From NCBI GenBank assembly GCA_002633025.1, contig NMRB01000210.1, forward strand, positions 1 through 64,000: 64,000 nucleotides of DNA, read 5' to 3'. Made by a program: the position numbers and the translations under genes. The number at the start of each line of letters is the position of its first letter. The first letter of the stretch is position 1. Positions 31,010 through 41,860 of this stretch are shown here, piece after piece. The stretch is from Notospermus geniculatus (lineage: Eukaryota > Nemertea > Pilidiophora > Heteronemertea > Lineidae). The notes below the pieces were generated by a model that saw only the letters and a list, made by a program, of their open reading frames with translations, was not told the origin of the DNA and searched no databases.

Positions 31010-31970
31010 GAGTAATTTTTCCTGAACAATATCATGAATAGAGGAGCTAGAGAACAAGAGAAATGTCATCATTCAAGCAAGATGTTGTTTATCATGGGAT
31101 TATGACGAAAGGATTTTCCTGGAACCAAGGGATTGGTCACAAAACAGTATCCCTTTCATTACCCGTCCTAACAGGCCATGAATTTTGATTTAACCTAACC
31201 GATAGTTTGTAGTATTACGCTAATCGGCATTGATGTCCTGATGGGTCCCAAAGGTCTGACCGAAATGGCGCGTGTTTATCAGCAGCGGGTGGACTTTATT
31301 ACAGATAAATTACCATGATTATTGGCGGATGTAATGAATGTCTACCTGTGGAGAAGTATTGTGGCGGACGGACAGACGGACAAGGTTATTATCTGTGTAT
31401 CAATTGATTGGTGTGGAATTCAATACAGTAGGCGTGCTGGGCAGAGTTGATCACAGACCACACCTATGACTGCCAGTAGAAAGGAAGTTAGGGTGTCTCG
31501 CCTATACAGCTTCATGTACCGGGTATGCTCTTCTAAAAGTAGGCTACACACCCACTCAAGTCGTACAACGGCACAAGGGATTCCCAGAAGGGATTATGGG
31601 ATATCTCATGTGCAAATCGGGTAATGCCCAATAGAATACAAAAGTTGTATTTATACAGAAATTGCCATTACTTTTCTTGGCGACTAAGAAACTTCTAATC
31701 CTTTGCATTAACTCATACGACTGACCAACCAATGATAAAACCATTTAGCTAACATCTCCCCATTCGACTGGACATCACCTAATGGGTCGTTCATGATGCG
31801 ATTGCGTGTCGAATCCATTCCTTTAACTCTCCCTGGACGCTGGATTCACCACGATCGGTCATCAGAGGTGTCGGAATGTATCATTCCCTTAAGTATGATA
31901 ACCTAATCGTCAATCTTTATGGCAGTCCTTTCGGATGGTACAGAATCTTCAATATGATAGAAGAGACAAA
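31010..31970. other. No recognisable feature
   Basis: Unique sequence between two minisatellites. Confidence 0.5.
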
Positions 31971-31973
31971 CAT

Positions 31974-32400
31974 GGTGAACTGGTACATCTTGATTGGAGA
32001 AAGTGGTGCCGTGGTACATCTTGATTGGAAAAAGTGGTGCCATGGTACATCTTGATTGGTAACCGTGGTGCCATGGTAGGCCTATATCTTGATTGGTTAC
32101 AGTGCTGCAATGATACATCTTGATTGATAACAGCGGTGCTGTGGTACATCTTGATTGGTAACAGTGGTGCCGTGGTACAGCTTGATTGGTAACAGCGGTG
32201 CTGTGGTACATCTTGATTAATAACAGCGGTGCCGTGGTACATCTTGATTGGTAACAGTGGTGCCGTGGTACTGCTTGATTGGTAACAGCGGTGCCGTGGT
32301 ACATCTTGATTGATAACAGCGGTGCTGTGGTGGATCTTTTGGTAACCATGGTGCCTTGTACATCTTGATTGGTACAGTGATGCCATGGTATACCGATTTT
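31974..32400. repeat. Minisatellite of about 31-base units
   Basis: About fourteen units of GTGGTACATCTTGATTGG + TAACAGTGGTGCC. Long minus-strand frames through it come from the repetition, not from a gene. Confidence 0.92.
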
Positions 32401-33111
32401 GATTGGAAACAGAAAAATACCCTCCGATAGTGCAAAAACATTTGACATAAGCTAGGGTAGCCTAATCTGGTACATAGGTAGGCCTACACCTTGACTAGTC
32501 TTTGACTGAATGGTGCCATCTACTGACAGCCAGACTCATTATAGGTTACATTCCCTCAAAAGGAAATAGCAGGAAATAATATACACAGGAGCATAAAAAT
32601 GTGAAAATTCTTCCGTATCTGATCTTTCAAACTCATTTCGTACATCAAAGTTTGCAATTTCCAAACACCACCACCGATGCTCCCTGGTCCTGGACAGTGT
32701 TTACGACAGACGGATAATGAGATCTTCAGAGTAGAGACAGAAAGCGAAATTATGGTTAGCCTTCTTTGTTATCGTGTCCACTTTCGTTTTTATTCATTGC
32801 CAGGGGATTTCTACTAATGCATGCTAATAATGGTATCTTTGTCGTGATCGACCAGCTCGTCAATCTGAAGGGACGGTAACACCAGACGCGCAATTAATCC
32901 ATGGGTATTTGCATTTTCGCCGAATTGTCAAGAGATTGGTTAAAGTACATGATATGAATGGAAAGGAAAGAGATACTCAGGGATGTGTGCAGGCAAGGTT
33001 ATATTTGAAGTCAAAGGGACAAATGTCTGTTTTTCATTCCCTTTTGGATCCAAGTCCATTTCAGTAGCCAAATAATACTGCAGAGGAGTTTTAATGGAAA
33101 TTCAAAGGAAT

Positions 33112-33309
33112 GGGGAACTTTTCTGCCGTCGGTGGCCGTAAGAGGCCGCCTGTTACCGGTCCTAGAACGTCGCAAAATTTGGCGTCAAGTGCGTGAGCCA
33201 CGGCGCCCACGTCATTATGGACGAGCATGCATTTCTGCCCTGTGACGTCAAATTTCATGACGTTCTGGGACCGGTAACTCGTAGCGGCCTCTGACGGCTC
33301 CAAAGTTCC
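33112..33309. mobile_element. MITE family G, copy 3
   Basis: GGGAACTTTTCTGCCGTC ... GACGGCTCCAAAGTTCC with AACGTC(G/A).AAATTTG(G)CGTCA arms; it directly precedes the octamer/CCAAT minisatellite. Confidence 0.8.
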
Positions 33310-33317
33310 TCATTCAC

Positions 33318-33718
33318 TGAACTGTGACATTCAAATGAAGAGAATCCTGCAGCCAATGGAATTGAGTGAACTGTGACATGCAAATAAAGAGAATCCTGCA
33401 GCCAATGGAATTGAGTGATCTGTGACATATGCAAATGAAGGACATCTTGCAGCCAATTGAATTCACTGATTTGTGACATATGCAAATGAAGGAAATTTTG
33501 CAGCCAATGAAATTCACTGATTTGTGACATATGCAAATGAAAACAATCTTGCAGCCAATGGAATTATTGATTTGTGACATATGCAAATGAAGGGAATGTT
33601 GCAGCCAATGGAATTACTGATCTGTGACATATGCAAATGAAGGAAACCATGTAGCCAATGGAATTCACTGATCTGTGACATATGCAAATGAACAAAATCC
33701 TGTAGCCAATGGCAACTG
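33318..33718. repeat. Minisatellite, eight units, each with POU octamer and CCAAT box
   Basis: Units of about 48-58 bases: CTGTGACATATGCAAATGAAG ... TGCAGCCAATGGAATT. ATGCAAAT is present in seven units (the first is degenerate) and CCAAT in all eight. Confidence 0.9.
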
Positions 33719-34204
33719 GTTACAGACTTGGCAGACAAATAGGCCAGCAGACACAGGTTGAAGAGGTCTATGATCACTTTTGGCTCTGCCTCTCACTGGA
33801 CTGATACAGCCACAACTGTCCAGTTTCAGGAGCAACCCTGTCGCCTCTGTTCAACACTGGTATTTGAAAGTACATAGCAATTGTGGCTCATTTGGAGTGT
33901 TCAAATATTCAGCCGGGCTCTAACAGTTCCACTGAGAGAGCACATCATCATTACGTATCACCATTTTGAAATTCTCTCCCTGGGAATGTATCGTCACGAC
34001 CCGAATACGACACGTGTGTTACAAAATGATCGTCAAACGACTTCAAATCTACAACCAAAATGAGATATAAATGAGGAATCTCCAAGGCAGAACGTGATAG
34101 GAATTGCAAGGAACTGAACTGAGTTGATGACAGACTAACCCCTTCAGTGCCGAACAAAATTCTGTCAAAAATATTGAAAATACCTAAAAAGAATGCAAAG
34201 TACC

Positions 34205-34280
34205 TAAACCATATCATATGGGTATTCATTGGAAAGCTCTCAAAGAGTGCTTTCCAATGAATACTATGTAATAGGGTTAT
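34205..34280. repeat. Short hairpin element (GTATTCATTGGAAAGC arms)
   Basis: GGGTATTCATTGGAAAGC ... GCTTTCCAATGAATACTA; same family as the two hairpins at 45651 and 45806. Confidence 0.78.
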
Positions 34281-34314
34281 TTTAACGTTGCAGAGGTGTA
34301 TGTTTTGTTTTTAC

Positions 34315-34440
34315 GGAGTTTTCGCAAAGCCCCCGAAACGCCAACGCGAACGTCTATCCTTTTGTTCGGTGCTCTCCTCGTGGCATCGAACAATGGATTG
34401 GGCGTTCGCGTTGGCGTTTCGGGGGCTTTGCGAAAACTCC
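34315..34440. mobile_element. Element with perfect 38-base ends
   Basis: GGAGTTTTCGCAAAGCCCCC...GCGAACG is exactly inverted at the right end; only about 50 bases separate the arms. Confidence 0.85.
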
Positions 34441-34480
34441 CTATTGATGGGATTGCTACTCGTAGTGAAACAGTGACATC

Positions 34481-35410
34481 TGGATAAATCACCAGATGAC
34501 CTACTTTAAGATGACCTTGCCCTTGACCTACTTTGGCGACCTTGAGCTTGACCTACTTTGCCTCAGAGGCAAAGAAGAGGCGTCACTTTTGGTGGTTGAG
34601 AGAAATACATGTGACTTCAGGAAAGTTCACCTAACGGTGTACTTTTGAAAGACTTTGAGAATAAGCTCCTCGAAAAAACACTAAACCTTTTTTCCCTTGT
34701 TCGGTAAGACAACTCAAATTGCTCAATCCTGATCTGGGAGCAATGCACTGTTATTTAATTAAGCAATCTCACATTATTTCCTCTAGCCCTGAGTTATTTT
34801 CACCAGCTACATTAACTCAATGCCACGCCGTGACAAAAACAGATGCCAGGCTCCAGGGTTATTATGACAGCAATTTTTTTCCACGCGACAATATCCCTGA
34901 TGCAGACTGCTGCGATCAGCGTTTAATGGCTTTTTGATGGTGACATTAGCAATCGGGAACGAGTGCGAGCATTTAATGTTTCTGCATATCGCATGTTAGT
35001 TCTACCTTTATCATGGTTACATCAAGGGTGGCGTAACAATCTTCAATCAAAGCAGCAGGCTTTTTTCCGATGGCATTTTTCTGTCAGCAGACAACGTAGG
35101 TGTTTTTAGACCTTTCAGTTTTGACACAAATCTTTTTTATTGTAGATAATCCCCCATATTGTGTCATCCCACCATTTTCCAAATAAAATCATCCAAAGTA
35201 TGGACTGTCACACTTTAACCCTTTCACTATTAGTGCATGAAATAGTAACACGTTTCTAAGGTGAAAGACGTAGCATCCTACCAGACTTGAACCCACGGAC
35301 CCTCGCATCAATCGCCAGCACTCTGAGGCAGAGTAGGTCAAGCTCAAGGTCGCCAAAGTAGGTCAAGGGCAAGGTCATCTTAAAGTGGGTCATCTGGTGA
35401 TTTATCCAGA
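34481..35410. mobile_element. Large inverted-repeat element rich in AGGTCA
   Basis: Arms 34481-34569 and 35321-35410 are near-perfect inverses (AGGTCAAGGGCAAGGTCATC). Related AGGTCA words continue at 35470-35715. Spacer of about 750 bases without a recognisable frame. Confidence 0.7.
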
Positions 35411-36339
35411 GATCACATACATACATGTTCATTGACAGTAACCAAATGTAAAGGCTGTTCTTTTTGTCTTGGCCGAAAGAGGTCACGTCAAAATCATTTC
35501 AAAGTAGGTCAAGGGGTGAACTGTCTGGTCTGTTTGTTTGTAATGAGTTTTATTCAAATGAAATAAATACAAAGAAATGAAACACCAGGGCTGAAGCAGA
35601 GCATTATTAGCCCTAACTGTCTGGTGATCACAAAAAAACCAAATGTAGAGGCTCTACTTTATCTTTTGTCTAAACTAGGTCAAGGTAATATCATTTCAAA
35701 GTAGGTCAAGGGGTGAACGCCTGGAGATCACAAGGCAGCAACCCAAAGAAAAGCTTTTCACTACATCGTGTTTTTTTCTCAAGATGCAACGAACGACACC
35801 TCCCAGGTTCACAAGACGCAAACTCGGAGATTATATACAACTGAGGCATTAATAACTTCACACGGCTTTGTGCATTTCCATCCATTGAAATTCATTTCAC
35901 AAATGTAATCCAGGCTTGCGAGGTACATCCTTTCATCTGGAGGAATCCCCTCTTTCGCAGCCTCCTCAACCTATTATTGCCGACTCATCGCAAAGGCTTA
36001 TGCAGAGCTCAGAGTTGTTGAACCCTTTGAGAATGCCGTCATAGTCGTTGCCATGGATACGGGATAAACAGCAGGTTTTCCACTCGTTTTGCGACTTGCT
36101 AACAAAAATAGGAGATCAAGAATTGATTTGAGGTAGAATGCCGCCAAAGTCACTTGATTGAACAACAATAAACTGATTTGCAATGAAATTGAGAGCAGGA
36201 TTAGAGAACCGATTCGTAAAGCAGCGCAATTTCCTCAATTTGATTTCAAGTTCAGAGGGCTGTAGAACTTCGGCACAAAATGGACGAAGTATCCTTGAAA
36301 TTGACTGCAAGCATCTTACCCTGATGAGGGTTCAAATCG

Positions 36340-37096
36340 CTCTAGTCTGGACGCAGAACGAAAAAGTGGGAAATTTTGTATAACAGCAATTTTTTTGCAT
36401 TTCTATATCTCCAAATGACAGAGATTCAGAATCCGGCGGGTGCCACTCTGGCACCCTTGAGCGTTTTGAGAAAATCCCTTTTGAATTTTTCGAACTGACT
36501 TTATCATTGGACGTCAGCTGACGCAACGACTGAGCTTTGTACAGGAGAATGGAACCCGATGTACTGCTAACTTTTAAACGGTGGGATTTACACCCCATAA
36601 ATGTATTACCAACAGATAGAAACATGGTGCCTCAGAAGCAGACAAGCATGTTTTTAATTGTTTTCAGTAGTTATGTAATAGCGAAATGGCTTTTTCATGT
36701 AAATTAACACAAAATTGGTGAAAATACATAAAAATGCCGTTTCCAATTACATAACTACGTAAAAACTACCAAAAACGTGCTTATTTGGTTACGAGGCCCC
36801 AGGTTTCTATCTCTTGGTAATACATTTATGGGGTGTAAATCCCACCGTTTAAAAGTTAGCTGTACATCGGGCTCCATTCTCCTGTACAAAGCTCAGTCGT
36901 TGCGTCAGCTGACGCCCAATGATAAAGTCAGTTACAAAAATTCAAACGGGATTTTCTCAAAACGCTCAATGGTGCCAGAGTGGCACCCGGGGGATTCTGA
37001 ATCTCTGTCATTTGGAGATATAAAAAATGCAAAAAAATTGCTGTTATACAAAAAGTACCACTTCTCAGAAAATCGGGGTTTGCGTCCGGACTACTC
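36340..37096. mobile_element. Foldback element, about 750 bases, arms about 280 bases
   Basis: TAGTCTGGACGCAGAAC...TATAACAGCAATTTTTTTGC at left is inverted at right. The arms include CTCCAAATGACAGAGATTC, CAGTCGTTGCGTCAGC and GGGATTTACACCCCATAAAT; even the loop is partly palindromic (AGTTATGTAAT). Confidence 0.85.
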
Positions 37097-37898
37097 CTAC
37101 CTCGGTCCTGAAAGGAGGATAGTCAAAGGCCGGAGTGTCAGTAGGCGTCGACGACAAAGTGCACCACGTGGGTCGACGTCTTTTGCTGTCCAATAAGGTG
37201 GATTGAGACTGATTACATAACGCGATGACGTCACCTACACACTCTCTATTGTTCACTCCCTTTGCACATTCATAGTGAAGTTATGAGGCTGAGTGAACAT
37301 GGTGAACTGTGGCCACTACTCTGAACGGAGCAGAAGCATTGTTTTTCCCTTGCCACGGTGCCCCCAAACAACCCTTATTCTGTATGCTTGGTAGCATTTG
37401 GAGTAATCAGGCCCAACATTTTTTGCACGTAGCTTGCAGAAGAATTCGTTTTTTTCCTTCACGTGAATGATACTCAAACTTGTCGACGTTGGTCACGGCA
37501 GTCCCCCGCACGGGACCCAATCAGCGCCACTAACAAAACTAATGAAGAGTGGGTGCGGTTGTGATACAATTAGTTGTTCCCCCGAGTACAGAGCCAGGTG
37601 AAGTCCTACTGCTAATAATGCTAGAAACGGCTCAGTAATCATACCGGATACGATACTGTCATCTCGGATATGATTGGTCCTCATTGAAGAAGCGATCGTG
37701 CGGGATCTCGCCAAGTAATAATCACCCGTTCTTTCAGCAGACGTACGTGACGTTGTTTGAATCGCGATGATATCTTTCGACGACGTGTAAATTGCGATAG
37801 TGTGCTTTGATTGGTTGATGAAGATGTTGCGATCTGGACGAGGGATGAAGTCTTTGGGGTGATACGATTGTCACGATAGGCTGGAATCTGATTATCAG

Positions 37899-38177
37899 GG
37901 TGTTGGCCTTCAAACGGTGGTGTTTGTTAGCAGACGACGTTGTTTGTCAACATCAGTAAACAGAGATGTCTCCATCACGCTCACCTCATCTTCTGACGAC
38001 ATTGCAAAGGAGACTGGTGGGGCTATCACACGGTGTGTCTTTAGGGATGTTGAAATCAGCTCAGAGGATGAAAACAACTTAATTCGTCGTCATTCTCCGA
38101 TGGTGGTTGAGGAAATTAGATCTTCATTTGTAGGACAGGATTCCTCAGATCAGGGGACAGCTTGGTGCGGGAAGTAA
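37899..38177 (+). CDS. Candidate terminal exon, acidic serine-rich, unrecognised
   Basis: A frame of about 105 codons (open from 37863) ends at a TAA at 38175-38177. It contains VNRDVSITLTSSSDDIAK, then FRDVEISSEDENNLIRRH, and looks like a regulatory, phosphorylatable tail. Possible acceptors are ATTATCAG (37898) and GTTTGTTAG (37930). CCAAT or ATTGG boxes at about 37507, 37672 and 37808 suggest a nearby promoter. There is no in-frame early ATG, so it would be an internal or last exon. Confidence 0.38.
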   Translation, partial: GVGLQTVVFVSRRRCLSTSVNRDVSITLTSSSDDIAKETGGAITRCVFRDVEISSEDENNLIRRHSPMVVEEIRSSFVGQDSSDQGTAWCGK

Positions 38178-38480
38178 TCCAGCCTTGCCAAACCACACCT
38201 TCATCTAAAACGAATCTACGTTATCAAAGAGCACTGCCCTCTCTATCACATGAGTGGGTCTAGTTCCGAATTGAACCTCAAAGGACCTCAGAGATGACAG
38301 GTGCGAGATCTTTTCACTGCACGCCCCTGACAGCTGCAACCTTCCTGACCGCCCTAACCAAATCCTCAGAGAGAGTCATAACTTCTTGTTTCTGCCATTG
38401 TTCTCATGGTACATTTCATTTTCCGAAATTAGACCTAAAGAGTAACAGACATCATTCCCCGAAGTAGGTAGATCTCTACT

Positions 38481-38530
38481 AGAAAGTGCCTGAGGAAGAC
38501 CCCGCTTGGGTCGAAAATTTGCAAAGTTCG
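38481..38530 (+). repeat. Hammerhead-like hairpin repeat, copy 2
   Basis: AGAAAGTGCCTGAGGAAGAC then a GACCC-CGCTT-GGGTC hairpin and GAAAATTTGCAAAG. Confidence 0.75.
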
Positions 38531-39343
38531 GAGACAACTTATATTATACTTTTACTATCATCTTTTGTGTGCCGTTTTTTGTGCTCTATGTTGGAGATCA
38601 GACATCAATCTCCCAAACAATATTAAACGATGCCGCATGCAAACTCAGCATCATATCAAGATTGTTATGTAGCATACATCTCCCAGACAGACTCCTCCCC
38701 TCCCGACATACTGTTGTCAACAGGGTATCGGCTGAACAAATGCATTGTCCTCCCCGTAACCTAAACCCCTGATATCGTAACTGACACCCAGCCCAAAGGG
38801 ATGAAGAAAGAATGACTCATCCAATGTACGGCGAAGAGAATGGAGACCATGTCGCGACAAAAATTAAAATATTCAATGTGGTATCATTGCCCAAGTGAGT
38901 TGTAGCTATTGTAATTATAAGCCCTGGTGGAGTAACTTGAAGCTTTCTATTATGATGAACATGTTTCTTTACTTCCGAGAATGTTACTTAATGCTTTGTC
39001 AGCAACCAAGGCAGGTCAGTTACTAACGCAATCACGCAATCGGCAACTACTGTCACCTTCAGTTGTAAACAAGCATCGATTTGAATTAAAAAGTTTCAAA
39101 TGAGGGGGGTTGGTCAGTTCAGATAAAAGGGTGCCATTTTATAGGACCTGATTTCGGTGCTGCCCTCTTCGTAGCCATGATCCTCACTGAGAGGTTGACA
39201 GTGCCATCTGCCAAAATTTCTTCTGACCATATTGTATTGTTCGTATGTCTCCGTCAGGGCTGAAGACATAGCATTTTTGCCCCTGGTAACGGAAGAGGCC
39301 ATCTCAAGCTACTCATGTTCCTCACTTGGATGGGGTCTTTTAA

Positions 39344-39568
39344 GGGCGGTTTACACTAGTTTGCAGCAAGTTGCAAGTTGCAGCAACTTGCAACTTGTTG
39401 CAAACTACCTGGGACGGTTTACACATAGAAAAATCGATGCAACATCTAGCATGATTGAGTTGCAACAAGTTGCATGCCCGTTTACACATGCAACTTTCAT
39501 GAAACTTTTTGGTCTCATCAGGTTTATGCAACAAGTTGCATATGAAAAGTTGCATGTGTAAACGGGCC
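39344..39568. mobile_element. TTAA-flanked MITE (GGGC.GTTTACAC ends) inside a SINE-A
   Basis: GGGCGGTTTACAC and GTGTAAACGGGCC ends, TTAA at 39340-39343 and 39569-39572. The SINE-A of the right copy (about 41030) is uninterrupted. The interior repeats GCAACTTG/CAAGTTGC. Confidence 0.85.
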
Positions 39569-39994
39569 TTAACTTGCCCTTGCAAAGAAACAAGGTACAA
39601 GGCACCACGGCTTTACTGTCCCTTGCGACAGATGTGAAGGCCAAGTTGCATGGGTGTGTGCTCTTGCACAGCTTACAAAGAGTCACCAGGCCTGAAGCTT
39701 GTGTCTGGGCACACTCCTTCGCAGAGGTCAGTGCTCCACTACGTTACGCTATACTGACTCTGCCAACATACGGCCGAACTATTTCCATATCCTCCGCGAA
39801 GGACCTCAGAGATGACAGGTGCGAGATCTTTTCACTGCACGCCCCTGACAGCTGCAACCTTCCTGACCGCCCTAACCAAATCCTCAGAGAGGGTCACAAC
39901 TTCTTGTTTCTGCCATTGTTCTCATGGTACATTTCATTTTCCGAAATTAGACCTAAAGAGTAACAGACATCATTCCCCGAAGTAGGTAGATCTC

Positions 39995-40045
39995 TACTAG
40001 AAAGTGCCTGAGGAAGACCCCGCTTGGGTCGAAAATTTGCAAAGT
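39995..40045 (+). repeat. Hammerhead-like hairpin repeat, copy 3 (duplicate of copy 2)
   Basis: Same sequence as copy 2, present because of the tandem duplication. Confidence 0.75.
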
Positions 40046-40500
40046 TCGGAGACAACTTATACTTTTACTATCATCTTTTGTGTGCCGTTTTTTGTGCTCT
40101 ATGTTGGAGATCAGACATCAATCTCCCAAACAATATTAAACGATGCCGCATGCAAACTCAGCATCATATCAAGATTGTTATGTAGCATACAGCTCCGAGA
40201 CAGACTCCCTCCCGACATACTGTTGTCAACAGGGTATCGGCTGTACAAACGCATTGTCCTCCCCGTAACTTAAACCCCTGATATCGTAACTGACACCCAA
40301 CCCAAAGGGATGAAGCAAGAATGACTCATCCAATGTACGGCGAAGTGAATGGAGACCATGTCGCGACAAAAATTAAAATATTCAACATGGTATCATTGCC
40401 CAAGTGAGTTGTAGCTATTGTAACAATAACCCCTGGTGGAGTAACTTGAAGCTTTCTATTATGATGAACATGTTTCTTTACTTCCGAGAATGTTACTTAA

Positions 40501-40674
40501 AGCACCACGGTATTGCCACTTTCTGTCGACAGCCGGCGCCACCGTACCCGTTCTCCAATACTGTAGTTAAGCCTTTTGCCCCAGTGTACATGCGTAGTTT
40601 ACCAAGTCGTCAATAGAGGTCGCCCTTAACGCGGGTACGTGTAACGCAGGATTGAGAAGCAATACTGTGGTCCT
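40501..40674. mobile_element. TTAA-flanked MITE family N, copy 2, with empty paralogous site
   Basis: AGCACCACGGTATTG ... CAATACTGTGGTCCT; TTAA at 40497-40500 and 40675-40678. The left duplication copy has a single TTAA (38988-38991) in the same context. Confidence 0.9.
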
Positions 40675-41175
40675 TTAATGCTTTGTCAACAACGGCGGGT
40701 CAGTTACTAACGCAATCGGCAATCGCCGCCTTCAGTTGTAAAAAAGCATCAATATGTATCAAAAAGTTTCTCAGTTTGTGGCAAAATCCAAGCGAGGAGG
40801 GTTGGTCAGTTCAGACAAAAGGCGGTTATTTTATAGGACCTGGTTTCGGTGCTGCCCTCTTCGTAGCCATGATCCTCACTGAGAGGTTGATCGCGCCATC
40901 TGCCAAAATTTCTTCTGACCATATTGTATTGTTTGTATGTCTCTGTCAGGGCTGAAGACATAGTATTTTTGGCCCTGGTATGGAAGAGGCCATCTCAAGC
41001 TACTCATGTTCCTCACTTGGGTGGGGTCTTTTACTTGCCCTTGCAAAGAAACAAGGTACAAGTCACCACGGCTTTACTGTCCCTTGCGACAGATGTGAAG
41101 GCCAAGTTGCATGGGTGTGTGCTCTTGCACAGCTTACAAAGTCGAGTCACCAGGCCTGAAGCTTGTGTCTGGGTA

Positions 41176-41279
41176 CAAAATGTCATCGCGTCCAGCCTGG
41201 CATCGACCTTGGCAAAAATCCGATACACCAAACGTAAACAATCTTTGTATTCCCCCAGCGTCGCCTTCTCTTTAGTCAT
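41176..41279 (-). CDS. Candidate N-terminal exon cut at a duplication boundary
   Basis: From an ATG at 41279 the minus strand reads MTKEKATLGEYKDCLRLVYR then IFAKVDARLDAMTF, strongly coding-like. The frame meets the edge of the duplicated segment (39799-41173) right after this, so the exon is either truncated or ends there. A short plus-strand ATG frame (41354-41422, starting MAVTPENFNYL) and several CCAAT boxes (41440-41570) lie on the other side. I do not recognise either peptide. Confidence 0.33.
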
Positions 41280-41730
41280 ACATTATACTAAACCCGATTG
41301 TTCGGCGAAAATTCAATAGAATTACCGAGTCAGATTTGAGGTGTTCATCGAAGATGGCAGTTACTCCTGAGAATTTCAATTACCTGTCTAAGCCAGACGT
41401 TTTCTCCCCTTTGCAAGACTAGGAGCAGTCAGTCAGTTGACCAATAGGAGTCACTACGGTCCACTCTGCTAGTGGACGCAATCATGGTTGACTGAGCACC
41501 AATTGGGAGAATTTTCTATTGGATTGGTCCGCTAGAACTTTGCTGCCGTCTTTTGGCGAAAAGCCAATTGGTATCGCCCTTTGATATCGTATTTCAGCTG
41601 TTTACTTCGCAGGTGTTGTTGGAAGCGAGGTGATCTTTTGATTTGCATGGATAGCCACAGTGGCCAGTTGGTCAACAACCGGCCAGCCGAGCTAGTGGAC
41701 TGTTCTCAGACATTTGTATTTGTATGTTTC

Positions 41731-41860
41731 CATCAGGGCCAAAGCCATAGCAATATTGGTCCTGGTCAATATGGAAGCAGCTCCTCATGTTCCTCACTTG
41801 GTGGGGTCTTTTACTTTGCAAAGGAAAAAGGTGCAAGGCATCCAGCTACTGTCTCATGCA
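41731..41860 (-). mobile_element. SINE-A tail/body fragment
   Basis: GGGCCAAAGCCATAGCAATATTGG ... CTCATGTTCCTCACTTGG ... TACTGTCTCATGC; head missing. Confidence 0.78.

Larger units (their letters stand above)
38281..39710. repeat. Tandem segmental duplication, left copy
   Basis: Starts AAGGACCTCAGAGATGACAG and ends GGCCTGAAGCTTGTGTCTGGG; contains a hammerhead-like hairpin repeat and a SINE-A tail. It carries a private TTAA MITE at 39344-39568. Confidence 0.9.
39799..41173. repeat. Tandem segmental duplication, right copy
   Basis: Same start and end as the left copy, about 89 bases further on. It carries a private TTAA MITE at 40501-40674 and lacks the left copy's insertion. Confidence 0.9.

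Noticed and set aside
31903-32448. Minus-strand open frame of 181 codons
   Set aside because: It lies in the 31-base minisatellite; several frames are open because the unit lacks stops. The peptide is a monotonous repeat.
33318-33718. Possible CRISPR-like array
   Set aside because: The units are contiguous minisatellite repeats without unique spacers; the DNA is eukaryotic.
37493-37714. Minus-strand frame with a signal-peptide-like start (MITEPFLALLAVGL)
   Set aside because: No splice site or poly(A) signal, and it overlaps the CCAAT-box region; likely chance.
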